DNA of 64,000 nucleotides from Myxococcus stipitatus (GTDB lineage: Bacteria; Myxococcota; Myxococcia; Myxococcales; Myxococcaceae), in assembly GCF_021412625.1 (NCBI RefSeq), contig NZ_JAKCFI010000010.1, forward strand, positions 124,001-188,000, read 5' to 3'. Every line of letters starts with the position of its first letter. Within the stretch, counting starts at the first letter, position 1. Position numbers and translations under genes: made by a program. This document shows positions 44,560 to 54,000 of the stretch, piece by piece. Below the pieces are notes generated by a model, which saw only the letters and a list, made by a program, of their open reading frames with translations, ran no database searches and had not been told where the DNA came from.

Positions 44560-46035
44560 TCAACCCCTGAGTTTGCTCATCGGCGAGCCGGGCTCGGCGC
44601 GGGGCGGGGCCGCCACGTCGATGCCGTCCTTGCGCAGCTCGTCGAGGCTGGCCTCCATCGCGACCGTGCCAGCGGGCGCCTCGTACCAGCCCGGGTCGCC
44701 CTCACCGTCCAGCCGCTCGCGCACCTTGAGGATGGTGAACATGCCGCCCATGGTGATGTAGCCGTACTTCCCGTTCGCGCCCGTCATGGGGATGGAATTG
44801 CCGGGCATCGCCATGCCCATGTCCCCCATGTCGCCCATGCCCTCCTGGCCCATGGTCATGTAGCCGGGCAGCAGCGTGCGGACCTTCGCGTCCAGGTCAC
44901 CCGGCTTCACGCCGATGAGGTTGGGCAGGTCGTGGCCCATCTGGTTCATCACGTGGTGGGTCATGTGGCAGTGCATGGCCCAGTCGCCCGGCGCGTCCGC
45001 GACGAACTCGAAGGTGCGCGTGCTGCCCACGGGCACGAGGACGGTGGTCTCCGGGAACTGCGCGGACTCGGGGATGCGGCCCGCGTCCGTCTCGGTGACG
45101 CGGAAGTGGTAGCCGTGCAGGTGGATGGGGTGATGGTCCATCGCGCTCAGGTTGCCCAGGCGGATGCGGACCCGGTCTCCCTTGCGGACCACGAGCGGCT
45201 CCGTGCCCGGGAACGCCTTGGCGTTGAAGGTGAGGATGTTGAAGTCCGTCATCTCGTTCGGGTCCGGACGCTTCGCGCCCGGGTCGATGCGCCACTCGTG
45301 CAGCATGAGCGCGAAGTCGCGGTCCACACGCGGGCCCACCGGACGGCGCGGGTGCATGATGAACAGCCCCACCATGCCGAGCGCCATCTGCGTCATCTCG
45401 TCATGGTGCGAGTGATACATGCCGGTGCCCGTCTGCTTGATGGTGAACTCGTAGCGGTACGTCTCCCCGGGCGGAATCGACTTCTGGTTGAGCCCGCCCA
45501 CGCCGTCCATGCCGCTGGGAAGGATGAGCCCGTGCCAGTGGACGGTGGTGGGCGCCGGCAGCCGGTTGGTGACGTAGAAGCGGACGCGGTCGCCCTCCAC
45601 CACCTCGATGGCCGGGCCGTGCACCTGCCCGTTGTAGCCCCAGCACGTCGCCTTGAGGCCCGGAGCGAACTCGTGCTCCACCTCCTCGGCGACCATGTGG
45701 AACACCTTCACGCCGTCGACCACCTTCCACGGCAGCTTCGCGCCGTTGGGGACGATGACCGGCTGGTAGTCGCGCCCAGGCATGCCAGGGGCCAGCCAGT
45801 CGCGCCGCGCGGGCGCCTTGGCGGCGGCGCGTGGGGACGCCGTGGGCGCTGGCGATGGCTGCGCGTGAGCGGCGCCGCCGCGCAGGAGCAGCGCACCGCC
45901 CGCGAGCGTGGCGCCCGCGGTGGCGAGCATGCTGCGGCGGCTCATCGCGCCGACGTGCTCCGGCGCGGTCGTCGGCTCCGAGGTCTCCACCGTGTCGGTC
46001 GGCCGGGGAGCGAGGTCGTGGGGATGGGGGCTCAT
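44560..46035 (-). CDS. Tat-exported multicopper oxidase
   Basis: A 491-residue periplasmic oxidase. MSRRSMLATAGATLAGGALL (31-50) is a Tat signal, so Met31 could be the true start; the upstream ATG at 46035 overlaps the stop of the TolC-like gene in ATGA. All four copper-ligand motifs are present: HWHG (166-169), HSHHDE (208-213), HPIHLHGYH and HCHMTHHVMNQM, the last with the type 1 Met ligand. A Met/Gly-rich stretch (GMGDMGDMGMAM) near the C-terminus resembles the Met-rich segment of CueO-type cuprous oxidases. Likely role: oxidising Cu(I) to Cu(II) in the periplasm, comparable to M. xanthus Cuo proteins. It is the last gene of an operon with a metal-binding lipoprotein and a TolC-like protein. 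Confidence 0.9.
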   Translation of the reverse strand: MSPHPHDLAPRPTDTVETSEPTTAPEHVGAMSRRSMLATAGATLAGGALLLRGGAAHAQPSPAPTASPRAAAKAPARRDWLAPGMPGRDYQPVIVPNGAKLPWKVVDGVKVFHMVAEEVEHEFAPGLKATCWGYNGQVHGPAIEVVEGDRVRFYVTNRLPAPTTVHWHGLILPSGMDGVGGLNQKSIPPGETYRYEFTIKQTGTGMYHSHHDEMTQMALGMVGLFIMHPRRPVGPRVDRDFALMLHEWRIDPGAKRPDPNEMTDFNILTFNAKAFPGTEPLVVRKGDRVRIRLGNLSAMDHHPIHLHGYHFRVTETDAGRIPESAQFPETTVLVPVGSTRTFEFVADAPGDWAMHCHMTHHVMNQMGHDLPNLIGVKPGDLDAKVRTLLPGYMTMGQEGMGDMGDMGMAMPGNSIPMTGANGKYGYITMGGMFTILKVRERLDGEGDPGWYEAPAGTVAMEASLDELRKDGIDVAAPPRAEPGSPMSKLRG

Positions 46036-47477
46036 GGGGTGGCTCCGTGGCCGTGGCCGGGATGGGACTCGTGGCCCTGGGTGGGCGAGGGGGAGGGGAG
46101 GGCGGGCACGGGAGGCGCCTCGCCCGGAGTGGAGGGGAGACGGCCGCCGACGAGCTGCTCCAGCTCGGCGCGAGCCATCCAGTAGTCGCGGACGGCCTCG
46201 ATGTACGCGCGCCAGGCGGTCACCTGGGCGCGCTTCGCCTCGAGCAGCACGTAGAGGCCCAGCTGCATGGCGTTGTACTGGAGCTGGGTCTGCTCGACGA
46301 CCTTCTCGCGCAGGGGGAGGACGACGCGGTGGTAGCGCTCGGTGACGCCCCTGAGCGTGAGCAGCCGCGCGCGGGCGGCGCGGACCTCCGAGCGGGCATT
46401 GACGGACAGCTCGGTGAGCCGCCGCTCGCCCTGGCGGTGCTGGGCCTCCAGCTTCGCGATGAGGGCCTGGCGCTGGTCGAAGATGGGCAGGTCGAGCGAC
46501 AGCGTGGGGCCGAACAGGCGCGGGCCGTTGGCGTCGCGGTGCGTGTGGACGCCGACCTCGAAGCGCCCGATGAAGCGCGTGCTGCGGCTCAGCTCGAGCG
46601 CGTTCCACAACAGCTCCACCTGCTTGCGGGCCGCGTCGATGTCCAGCCGCTGGCGGATGGCGAGCGACTCCAGGTGCTCCAGCGGCGCCTCCTCGCCGGG
46701 CGGCGCGGGGAGCTTCTCGGTGAGGGTCCACTGCGTGCGTGGGCCCCACAGTCCGAGCAGCCGGTTGAGGTGCTCGCGGTCCTCGACGAGCGCCAGCTCC
46801 TCCTGGGCCAGCTCGAGCCGGGCCTCCTCGGCGGCGGCGCGCTCGTTGGCCAGCTCGAGCTCGGTGATGTTGCCGGCGCCGAACTGGAGCGTGGCGAGCT
46901 GGGCGGCGGAGTCGGCGGCCTCGAGGACCATGCGGCGCAGCTCCACGAGCTGTTGCCGCGCCTGGACCTGGCTGTAGGTCTTCTTGACCTCGGCGGCGGT
47001 GGCGAGGGCCTCGTGCGCGACGCGCAGCGTGTCGGCGATGAACTGCTCCTTGGCCACGCGCTTGCGCAGGGGCAGGGTGAAGAGGTCCACGAACTCCTGC
47101 ACCAGGGAGAACTCGGTCTCGCTGACGCCGTCGTTGGAGAGCGGGAAGCCGATGCTGCCGCTGAGGGTGGGGTTGGTGAGCAGGCCGGCCTGGACCATGT
47201 CGGCCTGGGACACGCCCAGGTCCTCGTAGGTGGCCTGGAGCGCGGGGTTGTTGAGCAGGGCGATCTCCACCGCGTCGTCCGAGGAGAGGTCCTTGGCGAG
47301 CAGCGTGTCGAGGTGTCGGGCGACCTCCGCGTCCTCGGGGGTGCCCTGGTTCCAGCGCGTCTTGCGGCCGATGCGCTCCTCGACGAGCGCGGCGACCTCC
47401 GCGTGGCCTCGCTCCTTTTGGATGGTGGCGCAGCCGCTGGCGAGCAGCGCCGCGCCGGCCAGGAAGAGGGCTCTCAC
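46032..47477 (-). CDS. Outer-membrane efflux lipoprotein, TolC/CzcC family
   Basis: A 481-residue protein with signal ending LLASGC, so Cys16 is lipidated. Two long helical repeats typical of OEP/TolC proteins are visible (DAVEIALLNNPALQATYEDLG; NERAAAEEARLELAQEELAL; SEVRAARARLLTLRG). The C-terminal 25 residues are His/Pro-rich (HESHPGHGHG), a possible metal-binding tail. The operon has no RND pump or fusion protein of its own, so this channel may work with an unlinked pump or carry another function together with the oxidase. ATGA overlaps at both ends show coupling with its neighbours. Confidence 0.85.
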   Translation of the reverse strand: MRALFLAGAALLASGCATIQKERGHAEVAALVEERIGRKTRWNQGTPEDAEVARHLDTLLAKDLSSDDAVEIALLNNPALQATYEDLGVSQADMVQAGLLTNPTLSGSIGFPLSNDGVSETEFSLVQEFVDLFTLPLRKRVAKEQFIADTLRVAHEALATAAEVKKTYSQVQARQQLVELRRMVLEAADSAAQLATLQFGAGNITELELANERAAAEEARLELAQEELALVEDREHLNRLLGLWGPRTQWTLTEKLPAPPGEEAPLEHLESLAIRQRLDIDAARKQVELLWNALELSRSTRFIGRFEVGVHTHRDANGPRLFGPTLSLDLPIFDQRQALIAKLEAQHRQGERRLTELSVNARSEVRAARARLLTLRGVTERYHRVVLPLREKVVEQTQLQYNAMQLGLYVLLEAKRAQVTAWRAYIEAVRDYWMARAELEQLVGGRLPSTPGEAPPVPALPSPSPTQGHESHPGHGHGATP

Positions 47478-47869
47478 GGGTGGGCTCCGTGTCCGCCGTG
47501 CTGCTCATGGCCCGAGGGAGGCGTCTGGGACGGCTGCTGCTGCGCGGGCTTCTTCTCCGGCACCAGCTTCATGCCGCACTTGGGGCAGCGGCCCTCCGTG
47601 GTCGAGCGGACCTCGGGGTCCATGGGGCAGGTGTAGACGGTCGTTCCCGCGTCGTCCTTGCCGGAGGGGGCCTGGGAGGCGCCGTGGTTCGCGTGCGGGT
47701 CGGAGGGGCGGGGCGCCGGGGTGGAGGCGAGGGTGGTCGGGAGGTCGGCGAGCGGGGCCTCGGGGGCCTCGGGGCTCGACGGGTCCAGGGCGGGCGGGAG
47801 GCGCTTCGGCTCGGAAGCGCAGGCGGCGAGCGTGAAGAGGCTCGCGAGGACGAAGGAGAAGGTACGCAT
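47474..47869 (-). CDS. Lipoprotein with heavy-metal-binding CPM module and His-rich tail
   Basis: A 131-residue lipoprotein; the signal ends TLAAC (Cys17). After a Pro-rich linker it has one heavy-metal-binding module, [21 protein letters not shown], the same type as the two in the copper ATPase at 40.5 kb, and a His/Gly-rich end (GHEQHGGHGAHP). It probably binds copper at the outer membrane or periplasm. The start ATG at 47869 was chosen for the signal peptide; the frame extends upstream to 47959 without coding character. First gene of the lipoprotein-TolC-oxidase operon. Confidence 0.85.
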   Translation of the reverse strand: MRTFSFVLASLFTLAACASEPKRLPPALDPSSPEAPEAPLADLPTTLASTPAPRPSDPHANHGASQAPSGKDDAGTTVYTCPMDPEVRSTTEGRCPKCGMKLVPEKKPAQQQPSQTPPSGHEQHGGHGAHP

Positions 47870-48025
47870 GATGGTGGACCTCGAAAGGGGGGCCATGACG
47901 GCGGCCGGACGACGCGCGGCTGTTGAGCAAGCTCCGGGCCAGGGGGCAATGGCCTTCAACTCCCTGAACCCACGACGGTGGCGAGTCGCGGAGCCCTTTC
48001 CGAGCGCGGCGCAGGTGTAACCGAG

Positions 48026-48041
48026 GTCATCACACTGTGAC
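48026..48041 (+). promoter_or_regulatory. Inverted repeat between the metal lipoprotein and arsC genes
   Basis: GTCAT-N6-GTGAC, with inner palindrome TCACACTGTGA (48030-48040), lies in the 293-bp divergent gap 47870-48162. TGTAAC (48016-48021) lies just upstream. It shares the form GTCAY-N6-GTGAC with the repeat at 38496-38511 before the CorE-like sigma gene. Apart from this I see no strong promoter in the gap. Confidence 0.35.
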
Positions 48042-48162
48042 GGGTCGGGCGGGTCGGAGGTGTTCAGGGGCGCACGCGGTGTGACGGGGAGCGGGGCCGG
48101 GATGTTCGGGTATGGTCCGAGCGAGCGGTGCGGGAAGCGTCCGCTGTGTGGAGGTCGACGCG

Positions 48163-48564
48163 ATGGACACGGTCATCTTCGCGTGTGTGCACAACGCGGG
48201 GCGTTCGCAGATGGCGGCCGCGTTCTTCAATGCCTTGGTCGCGCCAGAGAGGGCGCGCGCGGTGTCCGCCGGGACGCGGCCGGGGGAGCGTGTCCATCCG
48301 GAGGTGGTGGCGGCGATGGCGGAGGTGGGCCTCGACCTCTCGGAGGTCCGGCCCCGCCTGCTCACGGACGAGCTGGCGCGGGATGCCCGGTGGCTCGTCA
48401 CGATGGGCTGTGGAGAGGTGTGTCCGCACGTGCCTGGCTCGAGGCGCGACGACTGGCCGTTGGAGGACCCGAAGGGGCAGCCGGTGGAGCGGGTGCGCGA
48501 GATTCGGGACGAGGTGCGTGCCCGGGTCGTCACGTTGCTTCAGCGTGAGGGCTGGGCGCGATAG
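48163..48564 (+). CDS. arsC: Arsenate reductase, thioredoxin-linked (LMW phosphatase fold)
   Basis: A 133-residue enzyme reducing arsenate to arsenite. The P-loop CVHNAGRSQ (Cys8 to Arg14) is the phosphatase-type anion loop, and MGCGEVCP supplies Cys83 and Cys87 for the disulfide relay known in thioredoxin-coupled ArsC. DDWPLEDPKGQP is the conserved acid loop. The Cys spacing is shorter than in the Staphylococcus enzyme (82/89). The ATG at 48163 has GGAGG about 8 nt upstream. No ArsR, ArsB or Acr3 gene is adjacent, so it is an orphan in this window. Confidence 0.88.
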   Translation: MDTVIFACVHNAGRSQMAAAFFNALVAPERARAVSAGTRPGERVHPEVVAAMAEVGLDLSEVRPRLLTDELARDARWLVTMGCGEVCPHVPGSRRDDWPLEDPKGQPVERVREIRDEVRARVVTLLQREGWAR

Positions 48565-48621
48565 GGGCCTGTCGTGGGCGTGGTGCCCGCCTTGTGCGAT
48601 GTTCCGGACGGGGAGGGGCGG

Positions 48622-49292
48622 ATGAAGCCTCGACATGGCATCGCGTGGTTGTGGTTGCTCGGGGCGTGTTCCTGTTCGACGCCGCGAGACCAGCTGGCGA
48701 TTCCCCTGGGGCCGCTCATCGCGCCGAAGCCGGTGGTGCTGCCCGCGCCCGTGTGGCTGCGCCGCCGGTGCCGCTGGTGGTGAATCCGGAGTCCACCACG
48801 ACGCGGCCCTCGGCGGTGCGGGGCGGGGACGGCGCGGCGGCTTCGTCGGAGGAGGTCCCCGAGCCCCGGCCTTCGAGGGAGGGGAAGGGCTCACGGGTGA
48901 ATCCGCCGCCGCCCGTGGAGGCGACGAAGCGCCCCGAGTGCGCGCTCCAGCTGGTGCCACACAGCGGTGGTGATGCGGTACATGACCAGTGCGCGGATGC
49001 GTTCCCGCCCAACCGCTTCCCAGGCAAGGACGTGCTCGTCCACGGCAAGCGCTTCGACGCGCTCCAGGTCGGCGCGAACGTGCTGTGGGAGATCAAGACC
49101 GACCGGTTCGATGGGTACTCGGCGTTCTTGAAGGAACAAGTCAGCAAGAAGCAGGTGGTCGAGCTTCAGCGGGAGCGAGACCTCGCGCGCTCCTGCGGAT
49201 ATGACTTCGCCGTGGGCGTGAGCAGCGCCGAACACCGAGCGACCCTGCTCGAGCTGGATGTCGACCTCAAGATCGTCGTCACGGGATGCTGA
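48622..49292 (+). pseudogene. Frameshifted lipoprotein with DUF6310-like nuclease-type domain (SitA-like toxin candidate)
   Basis: Frame 1 starts at 48622 (GGGGAGG site upstream) and encodes a lipoprotein signal (AWLWLLGACSC) and VVLPAP, then stops at 48783. The expected continuation, AAPPVPLVVNPEST, runs in another frame to 49292. Joining at GTGTGG (48751-48756), where one G seems lost from GTGGTGG, gives one continuous protein of about 220 residues. The C-terminal 110 residues have the form I recognise as DUF6310: GGDAVHDQCAD, FPGKDVLVHGKRFDALQ, VLWEIKTDRFD and ELQRERDLARSCGYDF. The DALQ...EIK pattern resembles a PD-(D/E)XK nuclease core. With the DUF5953 gene 2 bp downstream it looks like a toxin/immunity pair. 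The break may be real or an assembly error. Confidence 0.65.
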
Positions 49293-49293
49293 G

Positions 49294-50061
49294 ATGGCCG
49301 CTCACAATGATGTCCTCTCCCTCGTGGTTCATGCGCCGGCCCTGGTGCCCGAGGAGGTCCGGCCCCTCTTGCTCACGAGGGCAGTGGAGGAAGTGCTCCA
49401 TGGGGTCGTGCTGGACTGGAAGGTCACCGACGAGGGTGGACTCGTCCGGCTGGATGACAGGGGGACATGGTTGCGCGGGCGCGCATCCGATGGTGGGTTC
49501 CCTCTCGTGTGCAACGGAGACGAGCACCATCCCGTGATGCTGCATGGCGTGGGGCTGCCCGCGACATCGAGCGCGGGAGGACAGCCACGACTCGCCGTCC
49601 ACATGAAGGCTCCCATGCTCGCGACTGGAGGCCGAATCGCGGGAGAGCTCCTGGAGCGGCTCGCCGAGGTCGCTGGCGCGGAGTGGGGCCACGCGACGCC
49701 GCGTCGTGCGCTACGAAACATCTTGGAGCAGGCGGCGCGCCCGGTGAGTGGACCACACCGCCCCCCCGGGGGGCTGCCCGTGCTTCAGCTGCCCGTGGAC
49801 CTCGCCTCCCCCGTGATTCCGCACCACCTCGGGTGGATCAACTTCTGGTCCGCCGCCACGGCGCGGGCGCTCGGCTTCCCGGATGCGACACGGGACTCGG
49901 AGTGGCTCGCTCGCGCGAAGAGGACGGGAGCGGGGGGCTGGGTCGTGCAACTCACGGACACGCCCCTGGACCTGGACACCCCCGAGCACCTCGCCACGCT
50001 GCTGCGTGCCTACGAGCGCTTCGGGGTGGTTGGCGGGCGCGCCCCGCCCCGGGACACGTAG
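49294..50061 (+). CDS. DUF5953-like protein, probable partner or immunity protein
   Basis: A 255-residue cytoplasmic protein without signal or membrane helix. Segments LVVHAPALVPEEVRPLLL, GGFPLVCNGDEHHPV, HHLGWINFWSAATARALGF and GGWVVQLTDTPLDLDTPEHL match what I know as DUF5953 in myxobacteria, where the gene commonly follows a DUF6310 lipoprotein. It starts 2 bp after the toxin-frame stop, so it is co-translated. In contrast to its broken partner, the frame is intact, as expected for an immunity gene kept under selection. The immunity role is inferred from arrangement. Confidence 0.65.
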   Translation: MAAHNDVLSLVVHAPALVPEEVRPLLLTRAVEEVLHGVVLDWKVTDEGGLVRLDDRGTWLRGRASDGGFPLVCNGDEHHPVMLHGVGLPATSSAGGQPRLAVHMKAPMLATGGRIAGELLERLAEVAGAEWGHATPRRALRNILEQAARPVSGPHRPPGGLPVLQLPVDLASPVIPHHLGWINFWSAATARALGFPDATRDSEWLARAKRTGAGGWVVQLTDTPLDLDTPEHLATLLRAYERFGVVGGRAPPRDT

Positions 50062-50124
50062 CGCGGGGAGCGCCTCGGTGAGGCACTCGACCCTCGCCAC
50101 GCCCGCGCGCCGCCCCACCTCATC

Positions 50125-50976
50125 TCAGGCGATGCCGATGCCCTTGCGCAGCCGGTTCCAGTCGAAGTTCGGCGCCGGGTCGTTCTTGCGGCCCTTGGGC
50201 ACCGCCACGTCCGCGTGGCCCACCAGGTTCTTCGCGGGCACGTCGTACTTCTGCATCAGATGGCCCGTCAGCTGCGTCAGCGCCTTGTACTGCGCCTCCG
50301 TGAAGGCCGTCTTGCCGCTGCCGTCGTTGACGATCTCGATGCCGATGGAGCGCGCGTTCACGTCCGTGGGCACGCCGTGCAGCTCGCTCTTGCCCGCGTG
50401 CCACGCGCGCTTGTCGTCACCCACGAGCTGGTAGATCTTCCCGTCGCGGTCCACCATGTAGTGCGCGGAGACCTCGCTCTTGGGGTTGCGCATCCACGAC
50501 AGGTCCGCCTTGCCGTCGTTGGACGCGGTGTGGTGCAGGACGATGGTGTCGACGTCCGCGCCCTTGCGCTCGTCGTAGTTCGGCGACGGCGCGCTGATGA
50601 CGGCGGGCTTGTCGAACTTGCCCGGCGGCTGGGTGGGGGGCGTCGTCGTCGTGCCACCCAGCGCCTTCTTCAACGCGGCGGCCGTCTGCTCGCCGTAGTA
50701 GCCCGTCGTCGGCAGCTTCTTGTCGCCCTGGAACTTCTTCACCGCCGCTTCCGTCTGCGCGCCGAACGTCCCCGGGCCCGTCGCCGCCTGCGCCTTCGTC
50801 AGGTAGCCCAGCTTCACCAGCGCGTCCTGGAGCTGCTTCACCTTGGGGCCCTTGTCCCCCTTGCCCAGTCCGGCGGCGGGCGCGGTGACGGTCGTCGCGG
50901 CGGCGGCGGCCTTGGTCGTGGTCAGGCGGGTCGTGGTCGCGGAGGAGGGAAGTCGGATGCTCATGGCCATCCCCAA
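50125..50976 (-). CDS. N-acetylmuramoyl-L-alanine amidase with PG-binding domain
   Basis: A 283-residue peptidoglycan hydrolase that cleaves the bond between muramic acid and the peptide. About 40-105 is a PG_binding_1 domain (GDKGPKVKQLQDALVKLGYL; GTFGAQTEAAVKKFQ). About 130-283 is an Amidase_2/PGRP domain: VLHHTASND and NLVGHADVAV supply zinc His ligands, with AHYMVDRDGKIYQLV between. No signal peptide; the N-terminus is Ser/Thr/Ala-rich, as in the lysozyme-like protein at 36673. Three in-frame ATGs (50976, 50970, 50964) compete; 50964 has the best spacing to TTGGGG. Its role in predation or in self-wall turnover cannot be told. Confidence 0.88.
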   Translation of the reverse strand: MGMAMSIRLPSSATTTRLTTTKAAAAATTVTAPAAGLGKGDKGPKVKQLQDALVKLGYLTKAQAATGPGTFGAQTEAAVKKFQGDKKLPTTGYYGEQTAAALKKALGGTTTTPPTQPPGKFDKPAVISAPSPNYDERKGADVDTIVLHHTASNDGKADLSWMRNPKSEVSAHYMVDRDGKIYQLVGDDKRAWHAGKSELHGVPTDVNARSIGIEIVNDGSGKTAFTEAQYKALTQLTGHLMQKYDVPAKNLVGHADVAVPKGRKNDPAPNFDWNRLRKGIGIA

Positions 50977-51010
50977 GGGGTGTGGGAGGTGTGAAATCCC
51001 CGGGATTATC

Positions 51011-51053
51011 GGTGCTCCAGGTTGGAAGTTGTCGATCCAAGCCCTGGAGCACC
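51011..51053. terminator. Long hairpin after the RND pump gene
   Basis: GGTGCTCCAGG (51011-51021) pairs with CCTGGAGCACC (51043-51053), 11 bp; TTGGA/TCCAA extends the stem inward past a 2-nt bulge. On the minus strand it follows the pump stop (51065) by 11 bp. The U-rich run TTTCTCAATTTTC is on the plus strand, so as a minus-strand terminator it lacks a U-tract. TGGAGCACC is repeated inside the pump C-terminus at about 51075. Confidence 0.5.
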
Positions 51054-51064
51054 TTTCTCAATTT

Positions 51065-54000
51065 TCAGGGTGTTGGAGCACCCCCTGGCATCACTCTTCG
51101 CCCGAGCCGCTCTCTCAAACCATGAACGAATGCGTAAAAAGTCGGCAGGACAAGGAGGGTGAAAATTGTCGATGTCACGAGACCGCCAACCATGACGACG
51201 GCGAGCGGCCGTTCGATTTCCGTCCCGTGCAGGGGCAGCACGAGCAGGGGCAGCAGGCCGAGGATGGCCGTCGCCGCGGTCATGAGCTTGGGACGCACGC
51301 GCCCCAGGCTCGCCTCACGCACCGCGTCGTCGAACGAGTGGCCCCGCGCGAGCAGGTCCTTGGTCTGTGACACGAGCACCAGTCCGTTCTGCACGGCGAT
51401 GCCGAACAGGCCGATGAGCCCCACGAGGCTGGAGACGTTCCAGGTCTCCCCGGCGATGAGCAGCGCGAGGATGCCGCCGACGAAGGCGTCCGGGAGCGTG
51501 GCGAGGATGACGAGCGCCTCGGCCACGGAGTCGAGCGCGAGGTACAGCAGGATGAACACCGCGAGGATGGCCACGGCGATGGCCATCGCCAGGGACTGCG
51601 CGGCGCGCTCCTGGCTCTCCACGCGTCCGCCCACGTCGACGAAGTAGCCGGTGGGCAGCTTCAGCTCCGTCGACAGCCGCTCGCGAATCTCCTCCGCGGT
51701 GCTGCCCAGGTCGCGCCCGGAGACGCTCGCCTCCACCGCGAGTCGCCGGCTGCCGGCCTCGCGGCGCACGCTGCCGGCGCCGAAGGTCTCCTCGATGTCC
51801 GCCAGCTGGCTCAGGGGGATGCGCGAGCCGTCGTGCCCGTCCACCAGCAGGTTGCGCAGCGCCTGGAGGTCGCCGCGCCGGTGGTCCGCCAGCCGCACGA
51901 CCAGGTCGTGCCGCCGCTGGCCCTTCCACACCTGCGAGGACTCCTCGCCCACCAGCCCCACGCGCACCGCGCGGATGACGTCGCCGGGCGTCAACCCCAC
52001 GCGAGCCACGGCGGCGCGGTTCACGGTGATGCGCAGCTGGGGCAGGCCGCTGAGCTTCTCCACGCGCAGGTCCTCCACGCCGTCCACCTTGGAGATGATG
52101 TCGCGCGCCTTCTCGCCCAGCCCCGCGAGCGTCTCCAGCTCCGGGCCGAAGATGCGCACGGAGATGTCCGCGGGACTGCCGCCCAGGCCCTCGTCGATGC
52201 GCATGCCCAGGGGCGTGGTGAACAGCGCGGTGACGCCGGGCACCTTCGCCACCGCCTCGCGCATGTCCGTCTCCAGCCGCTCTAGGCTCCGTCCCCGGTC
52301 CTTCTTGAGCACGACGAGCACGTCGGACACGGTGTGCGGCATCGGGTCCTCGGTGCGCTCGGCGCGGCCGGTGCGGCGCACGACGTCGTCCACCTCCGGG
52401 AAGCCGAGCAGCACGTCCTCCACCAGGTGGTTGAGGCGGTCCACCTCCTCCAGGGAGGCCTCGGGCGGCAGCACCGTCTGGAGCAGGAAGGCGCCTTCGT
52501 CCAGGCGGGGCATGAAGTCGCTGCCCACCGCGAAGGCCAGCCCCAGCGCGGGCACGGTGATGGCGAGCGCCACCAGGCGCACCAGCCCCGACCGGCGCAT
52601 GCACGCGTCCAGCACCGGCGCGTAGACGCCCTTCACCTTGCGGATGAGCCACACGTCCTCGGGCTGGTCCGGGCGCGGGGCCTTGAGCAGCAGCGCGGAG
52701 GCCACCGGCACCAGCGTGAGCGCCAGCGCGAGCGACGCCGCCAGGCACGCCACCACGGCGGCGGCGAGCGGCTGGTACATGCGCCCCTCGATGCCCGTCA
52801 TCGCGAACAGCGGGATGAAGACGGACACGACGATGAGCGTGGCGAAGGCGATGGGCCGCCCCACCTCCATCGACGCGGACAGCGCTTCGTCGCGCACGGA
52901 CCTGCGGCCCTTCCCCTCGCGCAGGTCGTGGATGATGTTCTCCGTGACGATGATGGCCGCGTCCACCAGCAGGCCCACGGCGATGGCGAGCCCTCCCAGC
53001 GTCATCGTGTTGATGCCGATGCCCGCGACCTTCAGGAGGATGCCCGCCAGCGCCAGCGACAGGGGCAGGGTGAGCGTGACGATGAGCGCCGCGCGCCAGT
53101 CCCCCAGCAGGGCGAAGAGCACCAGCACCACCAGCAGCGCGCCCAGGAGGATGGCGCGGCTGACGCCCCCCAGCGCCGCGTCCACCAGCTCCGACTGGTC
53201 GTAGACCACGCGCAGCTGCACGCCCTTGGGCAGGGACTGTTGCAGCTCCGTGAGCGCCTCGCGCACGCCCTCCGCCACCCGCTGCGTGTCCGCGCCGAAC
53301 TGCTTGATGACGCGGCAGCTCACCACCTCGCCCTTGAGCCGGTGGGCGATGCCCCGGCGCAGGGCGGGAGCCTCGCGCACGTCGGCCACGTCCCCCAGCA
53401 GCACGGGCGTGTCGTCGCGCAACGCGACCACCGTGCCGTTGAGGTCCTCCACCGTCTGCGCGCGTCCCACCGCGCGCACCGACCACTCCATGGGCCCCTG
53501 CACCACGAAGCCGCCGGAGGTGTTGAGGTTGGCGCCCTCCAGCGCGTGCTCCACCTCGTCCAGGGTGATGCCGCGCGCCACCATCTGGTCGGGGTCCAGC
53601 AGCACCTGGAACTGGCGCAGGTAGCCGCCCAGCCGCTCGACGCCCGCGACGCCCGGGACGGCGAGCAGGCGGTTCTTCACCTCGAACTCGGCCAGGTCTC
53701 GCAGGGCCATGAGGTCCGCTGAGCCGGGCTCCGCCTCCAGGGTGAACTCGAAGACCTCGTTGAGCCGGCCGGTGAGGCTGGAGACGAGCGGCGCGTCCGT
53801 GCCCGGGGGCAGCTCGCCCTGGGCCTGGGCCACGCGCTCGGCCACGTACTGGCGGCTGCGGAAGTAGTCCGCGTCCGGCTCGAACTCGACGGTGACCTGG
53901 GTGACGCCCAACTGGGACGTGGAGCGGATGCGCCGCACGTCCGGCAGGCCCGCGAGCGCCACCTCCATGGGCATGGCCACCGCCGTCTCCAGCTCCTCGG

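Noticed and set aside
46036-47508. Long N-terminal extension of the multicopper oxidase frame through the TolC gene
   Set aside because: The extension is a shadow of the TolC-like gene; the Tat signal marks the real start region near 46035 or 45945.
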